Shown here in pieces: positions 1 through 8,677 of a stretch of 64,000 nt of DNA; position 1 is the first letter of the stretch, and each line of letters starts with the position of its first letter. The stretch is from Mycolicibacterium vulneris (GTDB lineage: Bacteria > Actinomycetota > Actinomycetes > Mycobacteriales > Mycobacteriaceae). The DNA is taken from the NCBI RefSeq assembly GCF_002104765.1, contig NZ_NCXM01000017.1:62001-126000 (forward strand), read 5' to 3'. A model generated the notes under the pieces. The model did not search any database. It was not told the DNA's origin and saw only the letters and a program-made list of their open reading frames with translations. The translations under genes were made by a program, and so were the position numbers.

Positions 1-950
1 GGCTGCAGGTGACGAAACATGAAGTCCAGCAGGGTCTGTCCCACGCATTGGCGCGACACCGACTCCAGCATCGCCAGCCCGCGCGGCGTCATCTTGGAGC
101 GGATGGTATCGGCGAATTCCGGGTAGGCGGCCATCACGCTGTTGAGCGCGTACCCGACGACACCGACCAGGACGCTGCCGTCGGCGTAGGGGAACAGCTC
201 CTTGAGGTCGGCCGGCGGGGCGCCGGCGTAGGTGCCCACGATATGAAGGTCGGGGGCATATTGCGAGGCGAGTTCGGCGGCCGACGCCGAGGCGCCACCG
301 CCCTGCGAGTAGCCCCAAAAGGCCACCGGGCCATGCGGATCCAACGACGTTCCGGGAAGCCGCATGGCGGCGCGGGCGGCATCGAGCACGGCCTGGCCCT
401 CGGCCACCCGGCCCACATAGGTGTGCATCGACGGGGTGCCCAGGCCCTGGTAATCGGTCATCACGATGGCGAAGCCACGGGCGACCATGGTGGCGACGAA
501 CAGCTCCTCGTAGTTGAACATGATGTCCCAGCCACCCGAATAGTGGATGCCCTGGTTGAACATTCGCGACGGGGCGCACTGATTGCCCTGGCCCTGGGTG
601 CCGGGCGCGTAACTGATCAGCGGCCGCGGTCCGCCGCCGGGCCAGTCGTTATAGGGCTCGAAGTAGGTGCCGGTGACCGCGATGGGGTTGCCGCGGGTAT
701 CGGTGCTGCGGTACATGATCCGGGTGCCGGTGGCCATGATCGCGCCCAGCTGGCCGGAGGGCTCCAGCACCAGCCGCGACGGCTCGGTGCGGATCAGGTC
801 GCCGGGCTGGCCGGGCGGCAGGGGATCCGGCGGAAGATAGAAGTCCGCGTACTGCGGTTCGTCCCCGCCGTCGGCCCGCGCATCTCCGACTCCCACGAGT
901 GCGGAAACAATTACCAGCAGTGCTGCGAAAACTCCCCCGGCCCGACGCAT
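1..950 (-). CDS. Secretory lipase (LIP family), 3' end beyond window
   Basis: Predicted exported serine lipase/esterase of the secretory lipase family, which hydrolyses acyl esters outside the cytoplasm. The product starts at the ATG at 950 with a signal peptide: MRRAGG, a hydrophobic stretch, then a likely cleavage near DARAD. The nucleophile elbow GYSQGG places the catalytic Ser near residue 215. A WPGGGPRPLISYAPGT segment before it fits the alpha/beta-hydrolase core of this family. The reading frame is still open at base 1, so at least the final part, including the expected catalytic His, lies outside the window. About 317 codons are visible. It is transcribed away from the LpqC-like gene upstream on the same strand, with a gap of about 70 bases. 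Family call is good; substrate unknown. Confidence 0.82.
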   Translation of the reverse strand, partial: MRRAGGVFAALLVIVSALVGVGDARADGGDEPQYADFYLPPDPLPPGQPGDLIRTEPSRLVLEPSGQLGAIMATGTRIMYRSTDTRGNPIAVTGTYFEPYNDWPGGGPRPLISYAPGTQGQGNQCAPSRMFNQGIHYSGGWDIMFNYEELFVATMVARGFAIVMTDYQGLGTPSMHTYVGRVAEGQAVLDAARAAMRLPGTSLDPHGPVAFWGYSQGGGASASAAELASQYAPDLHIVGTYAGAPPADLKELFPYADGSVLVGVVGYALNSVMAAYPEFADTIRSKMTPRGLAMLESVSRQCVGQTLLDFMFRHLQ

Positions 951-1020
951 TACGGAACGGTAACAATCAGCGGGTCGCCAGCGGAAGGGAAATCTCTAAT
1001 TTTTTAGAGATTGGTTTTCG

Positions 1021-1965
1021 CTACCGATGTTTCTGGCTGAAGAACTGCCAGATGGTGTCCGTGGCATCCAGCGCCGCTGACGGCGCCGGAATGCCGGCGA
1101 CCTTTTCCGCCAGGGGACTCGGCTCACCGCCGGGCCATTGATGGCCGGCCCCCGCCACCGAGATCAGCTGCACGGTGCGCCCGTCGGCGCAGCCCGCAGT
1201 CTGGGTGGTTACGTCGCCGGCGGTGGTCGAGCTCGGCGCCCCGCATCCGTCGATGGCGCGCCAGGTGGAGTTGACGGATTCCACCGACGGGCCGTCGACG
1301 CGCGGGGATCCGTTGATCGCGAACGCCTTTCCGGGACCGCCGTCATACGGCACGCGGTCGTCGGCGGTGCCGTGGATCTGCAGGACGGATGCCGGCCGTG
1401 CCGCAGAGCAGTCGGTCAGCAGGGTGCCGGCCACCGGTGCGATCGCCGCGAAGGTGTCGGACTGGCAGCCCAGGCGAAGCGCCATCATGGCGCCGTTCGA
1501 CATGCCCGTGACATAGATCCGCGCGCGATCGACCGGGATCTCCCGCTCGATGGCGCCGACCATCGCGGAGATGAATCCGACGTCGTCGGTGTTGAGGTGT
1601 CCGGGCTCGCCGCAACAGGTGCCCGCGTTCCAGGCCCGGTTGAGGCCGTCGGGGTAGGCGACCAGGAAGTGTCCGTCGTCCGCCTCGGCGTCCCAGTGGT
1701 AGGAACGCTCGGCCTGCGCGCCGTTGCCGAAGCCGCCGTGCAGCATCACCACCACCGGCACGGCCTCGCCGAGCCCCTGGGGCCGATAGAGGTGGAAGGT
1801 CCTGTTCGCTCCGCCCGACGAGATGCTTTGCGTGGATTGGCCCACCGGGATCGATTGCGCGCCCGGGATTCCCATCGCATGACCGCCACCGAGACATCCG
1901 CCCAGCACGACAACCAGAACGGGTGGCAGGCAAACGCTCGCCACCCGGATCCATCCCCATCGCAT
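1021..1965 (-). CDS. lpqC: LpqC-like esterase lipoprotein (PHB depolymerase family)
   Basis: Predicted lipoprotein esterase of the polyhydroxybutyrate depolymerase/feruloyl esterase group. From the ATG at 1965 the 314-residue product has a lipobox LGGC, giving lipidated Cys24, so it should be anchored outside the membrane. HGGFG near residues 76-80 is the oxyanion-hole loop, GMSNG gives catalytic Ser156, and GAGHQWPGG near the C terminus carries the catalytic His. The open frame extends upstream to 2214, but that part is arginine-rich low-complexity shadow; a GTG two codons upstream of the ATG is an alternative start. It diverges from the MarR gene at 2040 and shares with it a short intergenic region containing a perfect palindrome, so MarR control is likely. 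It resembles M. tuberculosis LpqC. Confidence 0.85.
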   Translation of the reverse strand: MRWGWIRVASVCLPPVLVVVLGGCLGGGHAMGIPGAQSIPVGQSTQSISSGGANRTFHLYRPQGLGEAVPVVVMLHGGFGNGAQAERSYHWDAEADDGHFLVAYPDGLNRAWNAGTCCGEPGHLNTDDVGFISAMVGAIEREIPVDRARIYVTGMSNGAMMALRLGCQSDTFAAIAPVAGTLLTDCSAARPASVLQIHGTADDRVPYDGGPGKAFAINGSPRVDGPSVESVNSTWRAIDGCGAPSSTTAGDVTTQTAGCADGRTVQLISVAGAGHQWPGGEPSPLAEKVAGIPAPSAALDATDTIWQFFSQKHR

Positions 1966-1995
1966 GAGCACAGCGTGGCACCGATCGCGAGTTTC

Positions 1996-2010
1996 GACAA
2001 GTAACTTGTC
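1996..2010. promoter_or_regulatory. Perfect palindrome, probable MarR operator
   Basis: GACAAGTAACTTGTC is a perfect 7-1-7 inverted repeat between the divergent lpqC-like and marR genes, 30-44 bases before the marR ATG. A second repeat, TCTGCC-N7-GGCAGA, follows at 2013-2031, and the 8-bp palindrome TGTCGACA at 2033-2040 touches the marR start codon. Size and place fit a MarR dimer site controlling both genes; the link to this MarR is inferred. Confidence 0.65.
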
Positions 2011-2039
2011 AATCTGCCTCCGGATGGCAGACTGTCGAC

Positions 2040-2507
2040 ATGGCACAGGAACCGGGTTCCGGGTGGGAGCCCACCGTTCCGGCGCTGGTGAACCTGGTCG
2101 CCGCCGCCGGGGGCCCGCACTTGCGCGCGGCCTTCGCCGCGGCCGGCCTCGACGGGATCCGCCCCGCGCAATCGGTCGCCCTGGTGCCACTGGCGGCGGG
2201 CGGATTGCACGCATCAGACCTGGCCGATCGCCTCAGGGTGAGTCGGCAGGCGGTGGCCCAGGCGATAGCGGCCCTGGAGCGGCATGGCTACGTCACCCGA
2301 GTTCCCGACCCGGTGGACGCGCGTGCCCGCATCATCGAGCTGACCGCGCGCGGCCGCCGGGCGCTGCAGGTAATGCGTTCCAACGCACTGGCTGTGGAGC
2401 AGCGGTGGACCGACGTGCTGGGCGAGCGACGGCTGGGGGAGTTACGCGAGACCCTGAAGGCGCTGCTCGCAAGTGAGGCCGAGACGACGCCGAAATCGGT
2501 TGACTAG
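2040..2507 (+). CDS. MarR family transcriptional regulator
   Basis: A 155-residue winged-helix regulator. The segment ASDLADRLRVSRQAVAQAI (about residues 59-77) is the helix-turn-helix, followed by the wing with PDPVDARAR, the charged D-x-R-x-R pattern typical of MarR proteins. N- and C-terminal helices for dimerisation flank it, and the length is normal for the family. It diverges from the LpqC-like lipoprotein gene, and the 74-base gap holds a perfect inverted repeat, which suggests autoregulation plus control of the neighbour. The ligand is not predictable. The next gene, a deacetylase, converges on it with only seven bases between the two stop codons. Confidence 0.9.
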   Translation: MAQEPGSGWEPTVPALVNLVAAAGGPHLRAAFAAAGLDGIRPAQSVALVPLAAGGLHASDLADRLRVSRQAVAQAIAALERHGYVTRVPDPVDARARIIELTARGRRALQVMRSNALAVEQRWTDVLGERRLGELRETLKALLASEAETTPKSVD

Positions 2508-2514
2508 CCGCCCG

Positions 2515-3324
2515 TTACGGCGTTTTGAGGAACACGTCGTTGAGCGTGACGGTGCGAAGGTTCCGGTCGCGGATGATGTCGACGAGTTGCGGATAGACAT
2601 GCGTCACCGGCAGATGATTGAGGTGCCCGATCACGATGGACTGCGGTGTGAAGTACTGATCGGCCATCTGCACGATGTACTCCTCGGTGATCAACGTCGA
2701 GTCCGACAGCGATCCCGACCACAAAGTCGGGACCTTGTAACCGAGGTCGGCGGCCACCGCGTCGACGGCGGCGTTGCGCTTCCCGTACGGCGGCCGCCAA
2801 TACGGCTTGGCGCCGATCCCGTAGGTGTTCTTCAGAAACCCATCGTTGCGTGAGAGCTGTTCGGCGGCTTGCTCTTTCGTCAGCGTGGTCAAGTCCGGGT
2901 GTGACCAGGTGTGGTTGCCGAGCTGAATCTGCCCGCTGTCCACTAACGGCCGCAGCATGTCCAGGTTCTCGGTCCACGAGTCGTAGATGCCGTTGACGAA
3001 ATAGGTGAGCCGGATGTCGGTGTCCTTGGCGAACTGCGTGTAGGCCCGCACCACCTCGCTGTTGACGCCGTCGTCGACGGTCAGCGCGAGCAGATCGCCG
3101 TCGCCGGGAATCTTCATCAGGGCGCCGCCGCCGGGCAGCGGGATGCGGGCGCTCGGTGGCGGAGGCGGCAGCAGGGCCTGCGGGGCGGTCGGGCCGGAGG
3201 TCGGTATGTCGGCCGCCGGAGTCTGGGCGAACGTGCGTGGCTGCGGATCGACGATGAGCCGCGCAGCGCCTACCCCGGCGACGACCGAGGCGGCGAGCGA
3301 TCCGAGGAACTGACGACGGTTCAT
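2515..3324 (-). CDS. Tat-exported polysaccharide deacetylase family protein
   Basis: Predicted NodB-fold deacetylase acting outside the membrane, probably on cell-wall or other N-acetylated sugars. The ATG at 3324 gives MNRRQFLGSLA, a twin-arginine export signal, followed by a proline-rich linker. Metal-binding motif 1 reads TVDDG instead of the usual TFDDG, motif 2 is HTWSH (two His spaced by three residues), and motif 3 is RPPYG. All three needed for a working NodB site are present. The product is about 269 residues; a TTG three codons upstream is a less likely start. It converges with marR. No neighbour indicates a specific polysaccharide. Confidence 0.85.
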   Translation of the reverse strand: MNRRQFLGSLAASVVAGVGAARLIVDPQPRTFAQTPAADIPTSGPTAPQALLPPPPPSARIPLPGGGALMKIPGDGDLLALTVDDGVNSEVVRAYTQFAKDTDIRLTYFVNGIYDSWTENLDMLRPLVDSGQIQLGNHTWSHPDLTTLTKEQAAEQLSRNDGFLKNTYGIGAKPYWRPPYGKRNAAVDAVAADLGYKVPTLWSGSLSDSTLITEEYIVQMADQYFTPQSIVIGHLNHLPVTHVYPQLVDIIRDRNLRTVTLNDVFLKTP

Positions 3325-3579
3325 AACTGACAAGCGAGGGCGTCGAACAAATGCGATAACAGAAATGGCGAATTCGGCCCGAGTATTCGCGCATTTATTG
3401 TGGCGTGCTGCCCAACCAGCGGGTCCGCGTGGGAACCGTCGTCGGTGCGAAACATCGAGGCCACAGCAGCGAACCGTACCATTCGTGGTGCTGATATGTC
3501 GGCTGCGTTACGGGAGGGTCAGCTGTGAATTCTCGCCGACTTCGGTTCGCGTCAGTGAACGCGAGTCGACCAGCGGCAA

Positions 3580-4971
3580 TTAGCGCGGTTCGCCGGCGGC
3601 CCGTTGCGGCAGCTGGACCGGTTCGGTATTAGGGGTGCCGAGCGTCGAGGCCAGCCAGGGTAGCGCCGTGGCAAACGCCTCGGCGGCGAACGGCCAGTCG
3701 TGTTTGCCCGGCTGGGTGACCACAGCGCAGGCGATGCCGTTGGCGGTGCCGACGGCGCACAGCGAGTTCGCCGCGATGTCCTGGCCCTCGGGGTTGGCGG
3801 CCGGATCGCTGCTGGACGCGATCAGGGCCGGATTGCCTTCCTGCGCGACGTTGTGCGCCCCGTCCGAGCCGGGCACGTCGAACCAACCCGACAGGCCGTC
3901 GTAGTGACCGTGCTTCGTCATGACGGTGACCGGGTCGAAGGCGGCCCAGGCGTCGTGATTGCCGCCGAACAACCGGGCGACGGTTTGATCCTTGGAGCCG
4001 CCGTTGGGTCCGCGATCACCCGCGATGTCCACGAACGCGCTGAACAGCTCGGGATGCATGACGGCCAGGGTCACGGCGCAGGTCCCGCCCATCGACCATC
4101 CGGCGACGCCCCAGTTCGCCCGGTCGGCGCTGACACCGAAGTTCGACACCATGAAGGGCTCGATGTCCTTCGTCAGATGGTCGGCGGCATTCCCGCGGGT
4201 GCCGTTGACGCACTCGGTGTCGTTGTCGAAGGAACCGGTCGGATCGACGAACACCAACACCGGGGAGAAGCCGTGGTGTGCGGCCGCGAAGTTGTCGATG
4301 GCGGTGAACGCGCCGCCGGGGCCCAGCCAGTCGGCCGGGGTGTTGAACGCGGAGCTGATCATCATGACCGCAGGCAGCCGAGGCGGCGGATTGGTGTTGA
4401 ACCATGCGGGAGGCAGGTAGACCAATTCGCGGCGGTGGGCGAAGTGCGAGCCGTTGTCGTCGATGTCCACCGGCACCACCACGCCCTTGGTCGGCTTGGT
4501 TCCGGCGACCTGCATCTCGGTCACTCGCAGCCGGTCGATCTGGTCGGGCAGTGGGACGGACGTCAGCTGATTCCACGCGGCGAGCGCGGTGGGGAAGTAG
4601 CCCACCCAGCCGTTCAGCGCCATGCCCGCGCACAGGACACACAGCGGTATCGCCAGCACCGCCACCCCGCGCCGCCACCAGCGGATTCCCCGCCACCCCA
4701 CCAGGAAGACGGCGGTGGCCAGGCCACTCATCGCGATCCAGAGCCACAGCGTGGTCGGTGCCGGATCGCCAGCCACCCCGAGCGAAGTGATGTACCACCG
4801 GGCCAGCAGCGTCACCGCGACGCCCGCGGTCAGGGCCACCGGCAGCACCCGCTTGAGCCAGCTTCGTGTGCGCCATTGAATCGCGACGAGCAGCACGAGC
4901 AGCGCCAGGCCCTGCACGGCCGGTGGAAACCAGCCGTGCAACAGGGACAGTTGTCCGAAGAACTGCTCCAA
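3580..4971 (-). CDS. Membrane-anchored esterase, antigen-85/esterase-D-like
   Basis: A 463-residue protein with two parts. Residues about 18-120 hold four hydrophobic segments (near 18-31, 44-57, 74-92 and 103-118), so the N terminus is membrane-embedded. Residues about 140-450 form an alpha/beta-hydrolase of the putative-esterase (PF00756-like) type with the elbow GWSMGG giving Ser293, a VFVDPTGSFDN segment, and GKHDWPF near the end with the likely catalytic His. The domain order, several membrane helices then a mycolyltransferase-like fold, is known from mycobacterial proteins believed to act on the cell envelope. Substrate is unknown. It is alone on its strand; a gap of 173 bases separates it from the copper ATPase gene upstream on the same strand. 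Confidence 0.8.
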   Translation of the reverse strand: MEQFFGQLSLLHGWFPPAVQGLALLVLLVAIQWRTRSWLKRVLPVALTAGVAVTLLARWYITSLGVAGDPAPTTLWLWIAMSGLATAVFLVGWRGIRWWRRGVAVLAIPLCVLCAGMALNGWVGYFPTALAAWNQLTSVPLPDQIDRLRVTEMQVAGTKPTKGVVVPVDIDDNGSHFAHRRELVYLPPAWFNTNPPPRLPAVMMISSAFNTPADWLGPGGAFTAIDNFAAAHHGFSPVLVFVDPTGSFDNDTECVNGTRGNAADHLTKDIEPFMVSNFGVSADRANWGVAGWSMGGTCAVTLAVMHPELFSAFVDIAGDRGPNGGSKDQTVARLFGGNHDAWAAFDPVTVMTKHGHYDGLSGWFDVPGSDGAHNVAQEGNPALIASSSDPAANPEGQDIAANSLCAVGTANGIACAVVTQPGKHDWPFAAEAFATALPWLASTLGTPNTEPVQLPQRAAGEPR

Positions 4972-5144
4972 CGGTCGTGACCTTTGCTAGATCGATCGCT
5001 GCGCGCGGGTGAGGTGAGTATCGAAGGGCCGGTCGGGGTCACCGAAGGCGGCGGCCGGACCAACTATCCCACACCAACGTGGCCTGTCAGCCGACCGTTT
5101 CTGCGTGTGGGCCGACCGGATGCGCGCGGACCTGGATCCGCTGC

Positions 5145-7442
5145 TCACGCGTCGCCGATGACGCTGGTGAAAGAGCGCAGCCGCAGGCTGTTACCGACGA
5201 CGAGGAGGCTGGAGGCCGCCATCGCGGCGCCGGCGAACATCGGGTTGAGCATGCCCAGCGCCGCGAGGGGGATGGCGGCCAGGTTGTATCCGAAGGCCCA
5301 CACCAAGTTGGTCTTGATGGTGGCCAGGGTTCGCCGGGACAGCCGGATCGCGTCGACGGCGGCACGCAGGTCACCGCGGACCACCGTGAGGTCGGCGGAC
5401 TGGATCGCGACGTCGGTGCCGGTGCCCATAGCCAGGCCCAGGTCGGCGGCTGCCAACGCCGCGGCGTCGTTGATGCCGTCACCGACCATGGCTACCACTT
5501 TGCCCTCGGATTGCAGGCGTTTGACCGCAGCGACCTTGTCTGCGGGCGTTGCGTCGGCGATGACCTGCGCGATGCCGAGTTCGTCGGCGATGTGGGCGGC
5601 GACGGTGCCGTTGTCCCCGGTTAGCAGCACCGGCGTCAAGCCCAGCGCGGTGAACTGCCGCACCGCCTCGGCGCTGGACGGCTTGACGGCGTCGGCGACC
5701 ACGAGGATGCCTTGGGCCAGGCCGTCCCAGCCGACGGCGACAGCGGTCTTGCCCTCGCTCTCGGCGCGGTTTTTGGCCGCCGAGAGGGTCGCGTCGAGGC
5801 GGATTCCGCATTCGGTCAGCAGGCTCTCGCGCCCGACGACGACGGCACGACCGTCGACCATTCCGCGCACACCCTTGCCGTTGACCCCGATGAAATCGGC
5901 GGGTGCCGGGAGCGCGCCGAGTTGCGCCGTGGCGCCCCGGGCGATGGCCCGCGCGACGGGATGCTCGGAGGCGTCTTCCAGGGCACCGGCGTAGCGCAAC
6001 AGGGTGGTGCGGTCGGTCCCGGCCGCGGCGATCGCGTCGACCAGGGTCATCTTGCCGGTGGTGACGGTGCCGGTCTTGTCGAGCACGATCGTGTCGACGT
6101 TGCGGGTCGACTCCAGCGCCTCGGGCCCGTTGATGAGCACGCCGAGCTGAGCGGCGCGGCCGGTGCCGACCAGCAGGGCGGTCGGGGTCGCCAGCCCGAG
6201 GGCGCACGGGCAGGCGATGATCAGCACCGCGACGGCGGCGGTCAGGGCGGTGGTGAGCGAGAAGCCCGCCGCGAGCCAGCCGGCCAGGGTCGCTACCGCC
6301 AGCGCCATGACCACGGGCACGAACACCCCCGAGACGCGGTCGGCGAGGCGCTGTACCCGGGCCTTGCCGGATTGCGCCCGCTCGACGAGCTTGGCCATCT
6401 GTGCGAGCTGGGTGTCGTCACCGATCCCGGTGGCCCGGACGACCAGCCGACCGCCCGCGTTGACGGTGGCGCCGGTGACGGCGTCACCCTCGCCAACCTC
6501 GACCGGGACGGACTCGCCGGTCAGCATGGAGGCGTCCACGGCCGAGGCACCCGCGACGACGATCCCGTCGGTGGCGATCCGTTCGCCGGGACGCACGACG
6601 AACTCGTCGCCGACCGCGAGCCGTTCGATCGGGACGCGGGTTTCGCTGCCTTGAAGGTCGGGGCGCAGCACCGCGACGTCCTTGGCGCCCAGCGTCAGCA
6701 GCGTGCGCAGCGCGGCGCCGGCCGTCCGCTTGGACCGCCTTTCGAAATAGCGCCCGGCGAGGACGAACAGGGTCACGCCCGCGGCGACTTCGAAGTAGAC
6801 GTGGCACGGGGCGCCGTCGCGCCCGACGGTCAGCTCGAAGTCGTGCTGCATGCCCGGCTGGCCCGCCGTCCCGAGCAACAGGGCGTAGACGGACCACAGG
6901 AATGCCGCCAGGGTGCCGAGCGAGACCAGGGTGTCCATGGTGGCCACGCCGTGTTTGAGGTTGGTCCAGGCCGCCGCGTGGAACGGCCGGCCGCACCACA
7001 CCACGACCGGTGTGGTCAGGGCCAGCGAAAGCCAGTGCCAGTGCGGGAATTGGAGGGCGGGAAGCATGGCCATGGCGATGACCGGGCCGGCCAGCACGAT
7101 CGCGGTGATCAGACGCCGGCGCAGCGAGGTCAGTTCGGGGTCATCCGGCGCCGCCGCGTCCCGGGCGGGCTCCGGCGCGCGCTGCGGCACGGCGGCCCCG
7201 TAGCCGGCCTTTTCGATCTCGCCGATGAGAATCCGCGGGTCGTAACCGGCGGGGGCCGTCACGGTGGCCTTCTCGGTTGCGTAGTTGACGGTGGCGGAGA
7301 CGTCGTCGAGCTTGTTCAGTTTCTTCTCGATCCGGGCCGCGCAGGAGGCGCAGGTCATCCCGGTGACGTCCAGCTCAATCAGAGGTGATGCGGGGTTATC
7401 GGGGAGGGCGCCCTCGTCGATCTGCCGTGGGGGCGTGCTCAT
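5145..7442 (-). CDS. Copper-translocating P1B-type ATPase (CtpA/CtpB/CtpV-like)
   Basis: A 765-residue heavy-metal pump that uses ATP to export Cu(I) across the membrane. One N-terminal metal-binding domain has GMTCASC (Cys31, Cys34). The actuator motif TGES is at about 308-311. The membrane metal site CPC is at 411-413, marking the copper/silver class. The phosphorylation motif DKTGT is at 455-459, followed by the SEHP nucleotide-binding signature and GDGINDAAA. All catalytic motifs are intact and the length is normal. Its ATG overlaps the stop codon of the small metal-binding gene upstream by four bases (ATGA), so the two are translationally coupled. No CsoR-type regulator lies next to it. 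Which of the mycobacterial paralogues it matches cannot be settled by eye. Confidence 0.93.
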   Translation of the reverse strand: MSTPPRQIDEGALPDNPASPLIELDVTGMTCASCAARIEKKLNKLDDVSATVNYATEKATVTAPAGYDPRILIGEIEKAGYGAAVPQRAPEPARDAAAPDDPELTSLRRRLITAIVLAGPVIAMAMLPALQFPHWHWLSLALTTPVVVWCGRPFHAAAWTNLKHGVATMDTLVSLGTLAAFLWSVYALLLGTAGQPGMQHDFELTVGRDGAPCHVYFEVAAGVTLFVLAGRYFERRSKRTAGAALRTLLTLGAKDVAVLRPDLQGSETRVPIERLAVGDEFVVRPGERIATDGIVVAGASAVDASMLTGESVPVEVGEGDAVTGATVNAGGRLVVRATGIGDDTQLAQMAKLVERAQSGKARVQRLADRVSGVFVPVVMALAVATLAGWLAAGFSLTTALTAAVAVLIIACPCALGLATPTALLVGTGRAAQLGVLINGPEALESTRNVDTIVLDKTGTVTTGKMTLVDAIAAAGTDRTTLLRYAGALEDASEHPVARAIARGATAQLGALPAPADFIGVNGKGVRGMVDGRAVVVGRESLLTECGIRLDATLSAAKNRAESEGKTAVAVGWDGLAQGILVVADAVKPSSAEAVRQFTALGLTPVLLTGDNGTVAAHIADELGIAQVIADATPADKVAAVKRLQSEGKVVAMVGDGINDAAALAAADLGLAMGTGTDVAIQSADLTVVRGDLRAAVDAIRLSRRTLATIKTNLVWAFGYNLAAIPLAALGMLNPMFAGAAMAASSLLVVGNSLRLRSFTSVIGDA

Positions 7443-7651
7443 GCGACCAAGACGGCCTCATAGCCGGCCTCGTCGACCGCGCCGAGGACGGCGTCCGCGT
7501 CGATGGGTTGTGCGCTGGTGACGACGAGCTTGCCCGTGGCGGCGCTGACCGTCACGTCGTCGATGCCCGGGATCTGGGCCACCTCGCTACGGACCGCGGC
7601 CTCGCAGTGGCCGCAGCTCATTCCGCTCACCTGATATTCGCTGGTGGGCAT
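7439..7651 (-). CDS. Heavy-metal-associated (HMA) copper chaperone-like protein
   Basis: A 70-residue single-domain protein of the CopZ/Atx1 fold that binds Cu(I) and probably hands it to the ATPase encoded directly downstream. VSGMSCGHCEAAV near the N terminus holds the two cysteines of the CxxC site, and the rest follows the beta-alpha-beta-beta-alpha-beta pattern of the family. The ATG at 7651 has a good ribosome-binding site (AAGGAG, six bases upstream). The stop overlaps the ATPase start by four bases. The upstream DNA contains CCGGCAG (7671-7677) and CTGCCGG (7698-7704), a perfect 7-bp inverted repeat that may be part of its control region. Confidence 0.9.
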   Translation of the reverse strand: MPTSEYQVSGMSCGHCEAAVRSEVAQIPGIDDVTVSAATGKLVVTSAQPIDADAVLGAVDEAGYEAVLVA

Positions 7652-7714
7652 GCCGCTCCTTCTCGATCCCCCGGCAGTCTTGACCACACCATTCTGCCTG
7701 CCGGGCGGAGCGGC

Positions 7715-8040
7715 CTATTGCCGCAGGTGCGATCCGCCGCCGATGTACCAGACCTGACCGGTCATCCATTCGGCCTCGTCGGACAGCAGGAACGCGGTGA
7801 TCGCGGCCAGGTCGTCCGGCCTGCCCAGCCGGCTGGTCTTGCCGAACATCAGGAAGGCCTGCTGCAGCGCGATGTCCGTTCTGTCGTTCCTGGGTCTCGC
7901 CCCCTTCGGGCAGCAGTGGTTTGTGCATGCCGCGCAGGTGCGGGTATTCGTCGGCGGCCGAACCGATCAGGATCATCGAGCCCCCGCGTTCGCCGTCGAT
8001 GATGTCTCGGAACGCCTGCGGTGCGCCCGATCTGCGAACC
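7715..8040 (-). pseudogene. Remnant of a short-chain dehydrogenase (C-terminal part, frameshifted)
   Basis: Minus-strand reading gives a piece containing GGSMILIGSAADEYPHLRG in one frame. After an apparent one-base shift near 7860-7890 it continues in another frame with FGKTSRLGRPDDLAA, AFLLSDEAEWMTGQ and WYIGGGSHLRQ, ending at the stop at 7715-7717. The latter is the typical C-terminal end of a classical SDR (RxGxPxD, then TGQ and the GG end). The N-terminal Rossmann part and the YxxxK active site are absent, with a stop in frame just upstream. I take it as a decayed SDR gene. The stretch from about 8040 to 8206 holds no gene I can support. Confidence 0.65.
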
Positions 8041-8206
8041 CGAGATCAACCACCAGCTCGGCGTGGCCGCGTGCTCGGCACTCGAGCTGCCCCGCGAATT
8101 CGCGACGAAGATCGGAATCGTGTTGCGCGAAGAGGTCGCGCGGTTGACCAAATCAGGCTTCTGGCCGGCGGCCCGGATACGCTGCCGGGTAGCGGAAGGA
8201 GACATC

Positions 8207-8677
8207 ATGACCGTCACTGTCGTCGACCGGGGTCCCCGCCAGGTGACCCGCAGGGTCGAGGTGGCCGCTCCCGCCGCGGAGCTGTTTGCGTTGGTGGCCG
8301 ATCCACGCCGTCACCACGAGCTGGACGGATCCGGCACGGTGCGCGACAACATCACCGTGCCGGAACAACTGCTTGAGGGCTCGAAGTTTTCGACACACAT
8401 GAAGATGTTCGGCCTTCCCTACCGGATCACCAGCACGATCACCGCACTGACGCAAAACGAACTCATCGAATGGCGCCACCCGTTGGGCCACCGTTGGCGG
8501 TGGGAATTCGAGAAGCTGTCGCCGACGCTGACCCAGGTCACCGAGACCTTTGACTACCGCGATGCCGGCACGCTCAAGAACAAGCTGAACTACTACGAGC
8601 GGATGGGCTTCGCAAAGGCGAACGCGACGGGCATCGAAGCGACGCTGAGCAAGTTGCGCGATCGCTACGCGGGGTGA
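8207..8677 (+). CDS. SRPBCC (START-like) family protein
   Basis: A 156-residue helix-grip protein of the polyketide-cyclase/START-like superfamily, whose members bind hydrophobic ligands. The N terminus reads TRRVEVAAPAAELFALVAD, the normal beginning of this family, and later WRHPLGHRWRWEFE and TQVTETFDYR form the central strands. The ATG at 8207 is preceded by AGGAGA about five bases upstream, which decides against the longer open frame starting at 8021. It shares the TGATCA end point with the convergent gene at 8678: the two stop codons abut with no gap. A paralogue of the same family lies at 28580. Ligand unknown. Confidence 0.82.
   Translation: MTVTVVDRGPRQVTRRVEVAAPAAELFALVADPRRHHELDGSGTVRDNITVPEQLLEGSKFSTHMKMFGLPYRITSTITALTQNELIEWRHPLGHRWRWEFEKLSPTLTQVTETFDYRDAGTLKNKLNYYERMGFAKANATGIEATLSKLRDRYAG

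Noticed and set aside
3341..3400. Nested inverted repeats (GCGAAT with ATTCGC, and an outer imperfect pair) upstream of the deacetylase gene
   Set aside because: The outer arm is interrupted and the position relative to the promoter is unclear; likely chance pairing.
5712..7388. 558-codon open frame on the plus strand opposite the copper ATPase
   Set aside because: Rich in Gly, Arg and Asp with no recognisable domain; the minus strand carries all P-type ATPase motifs.
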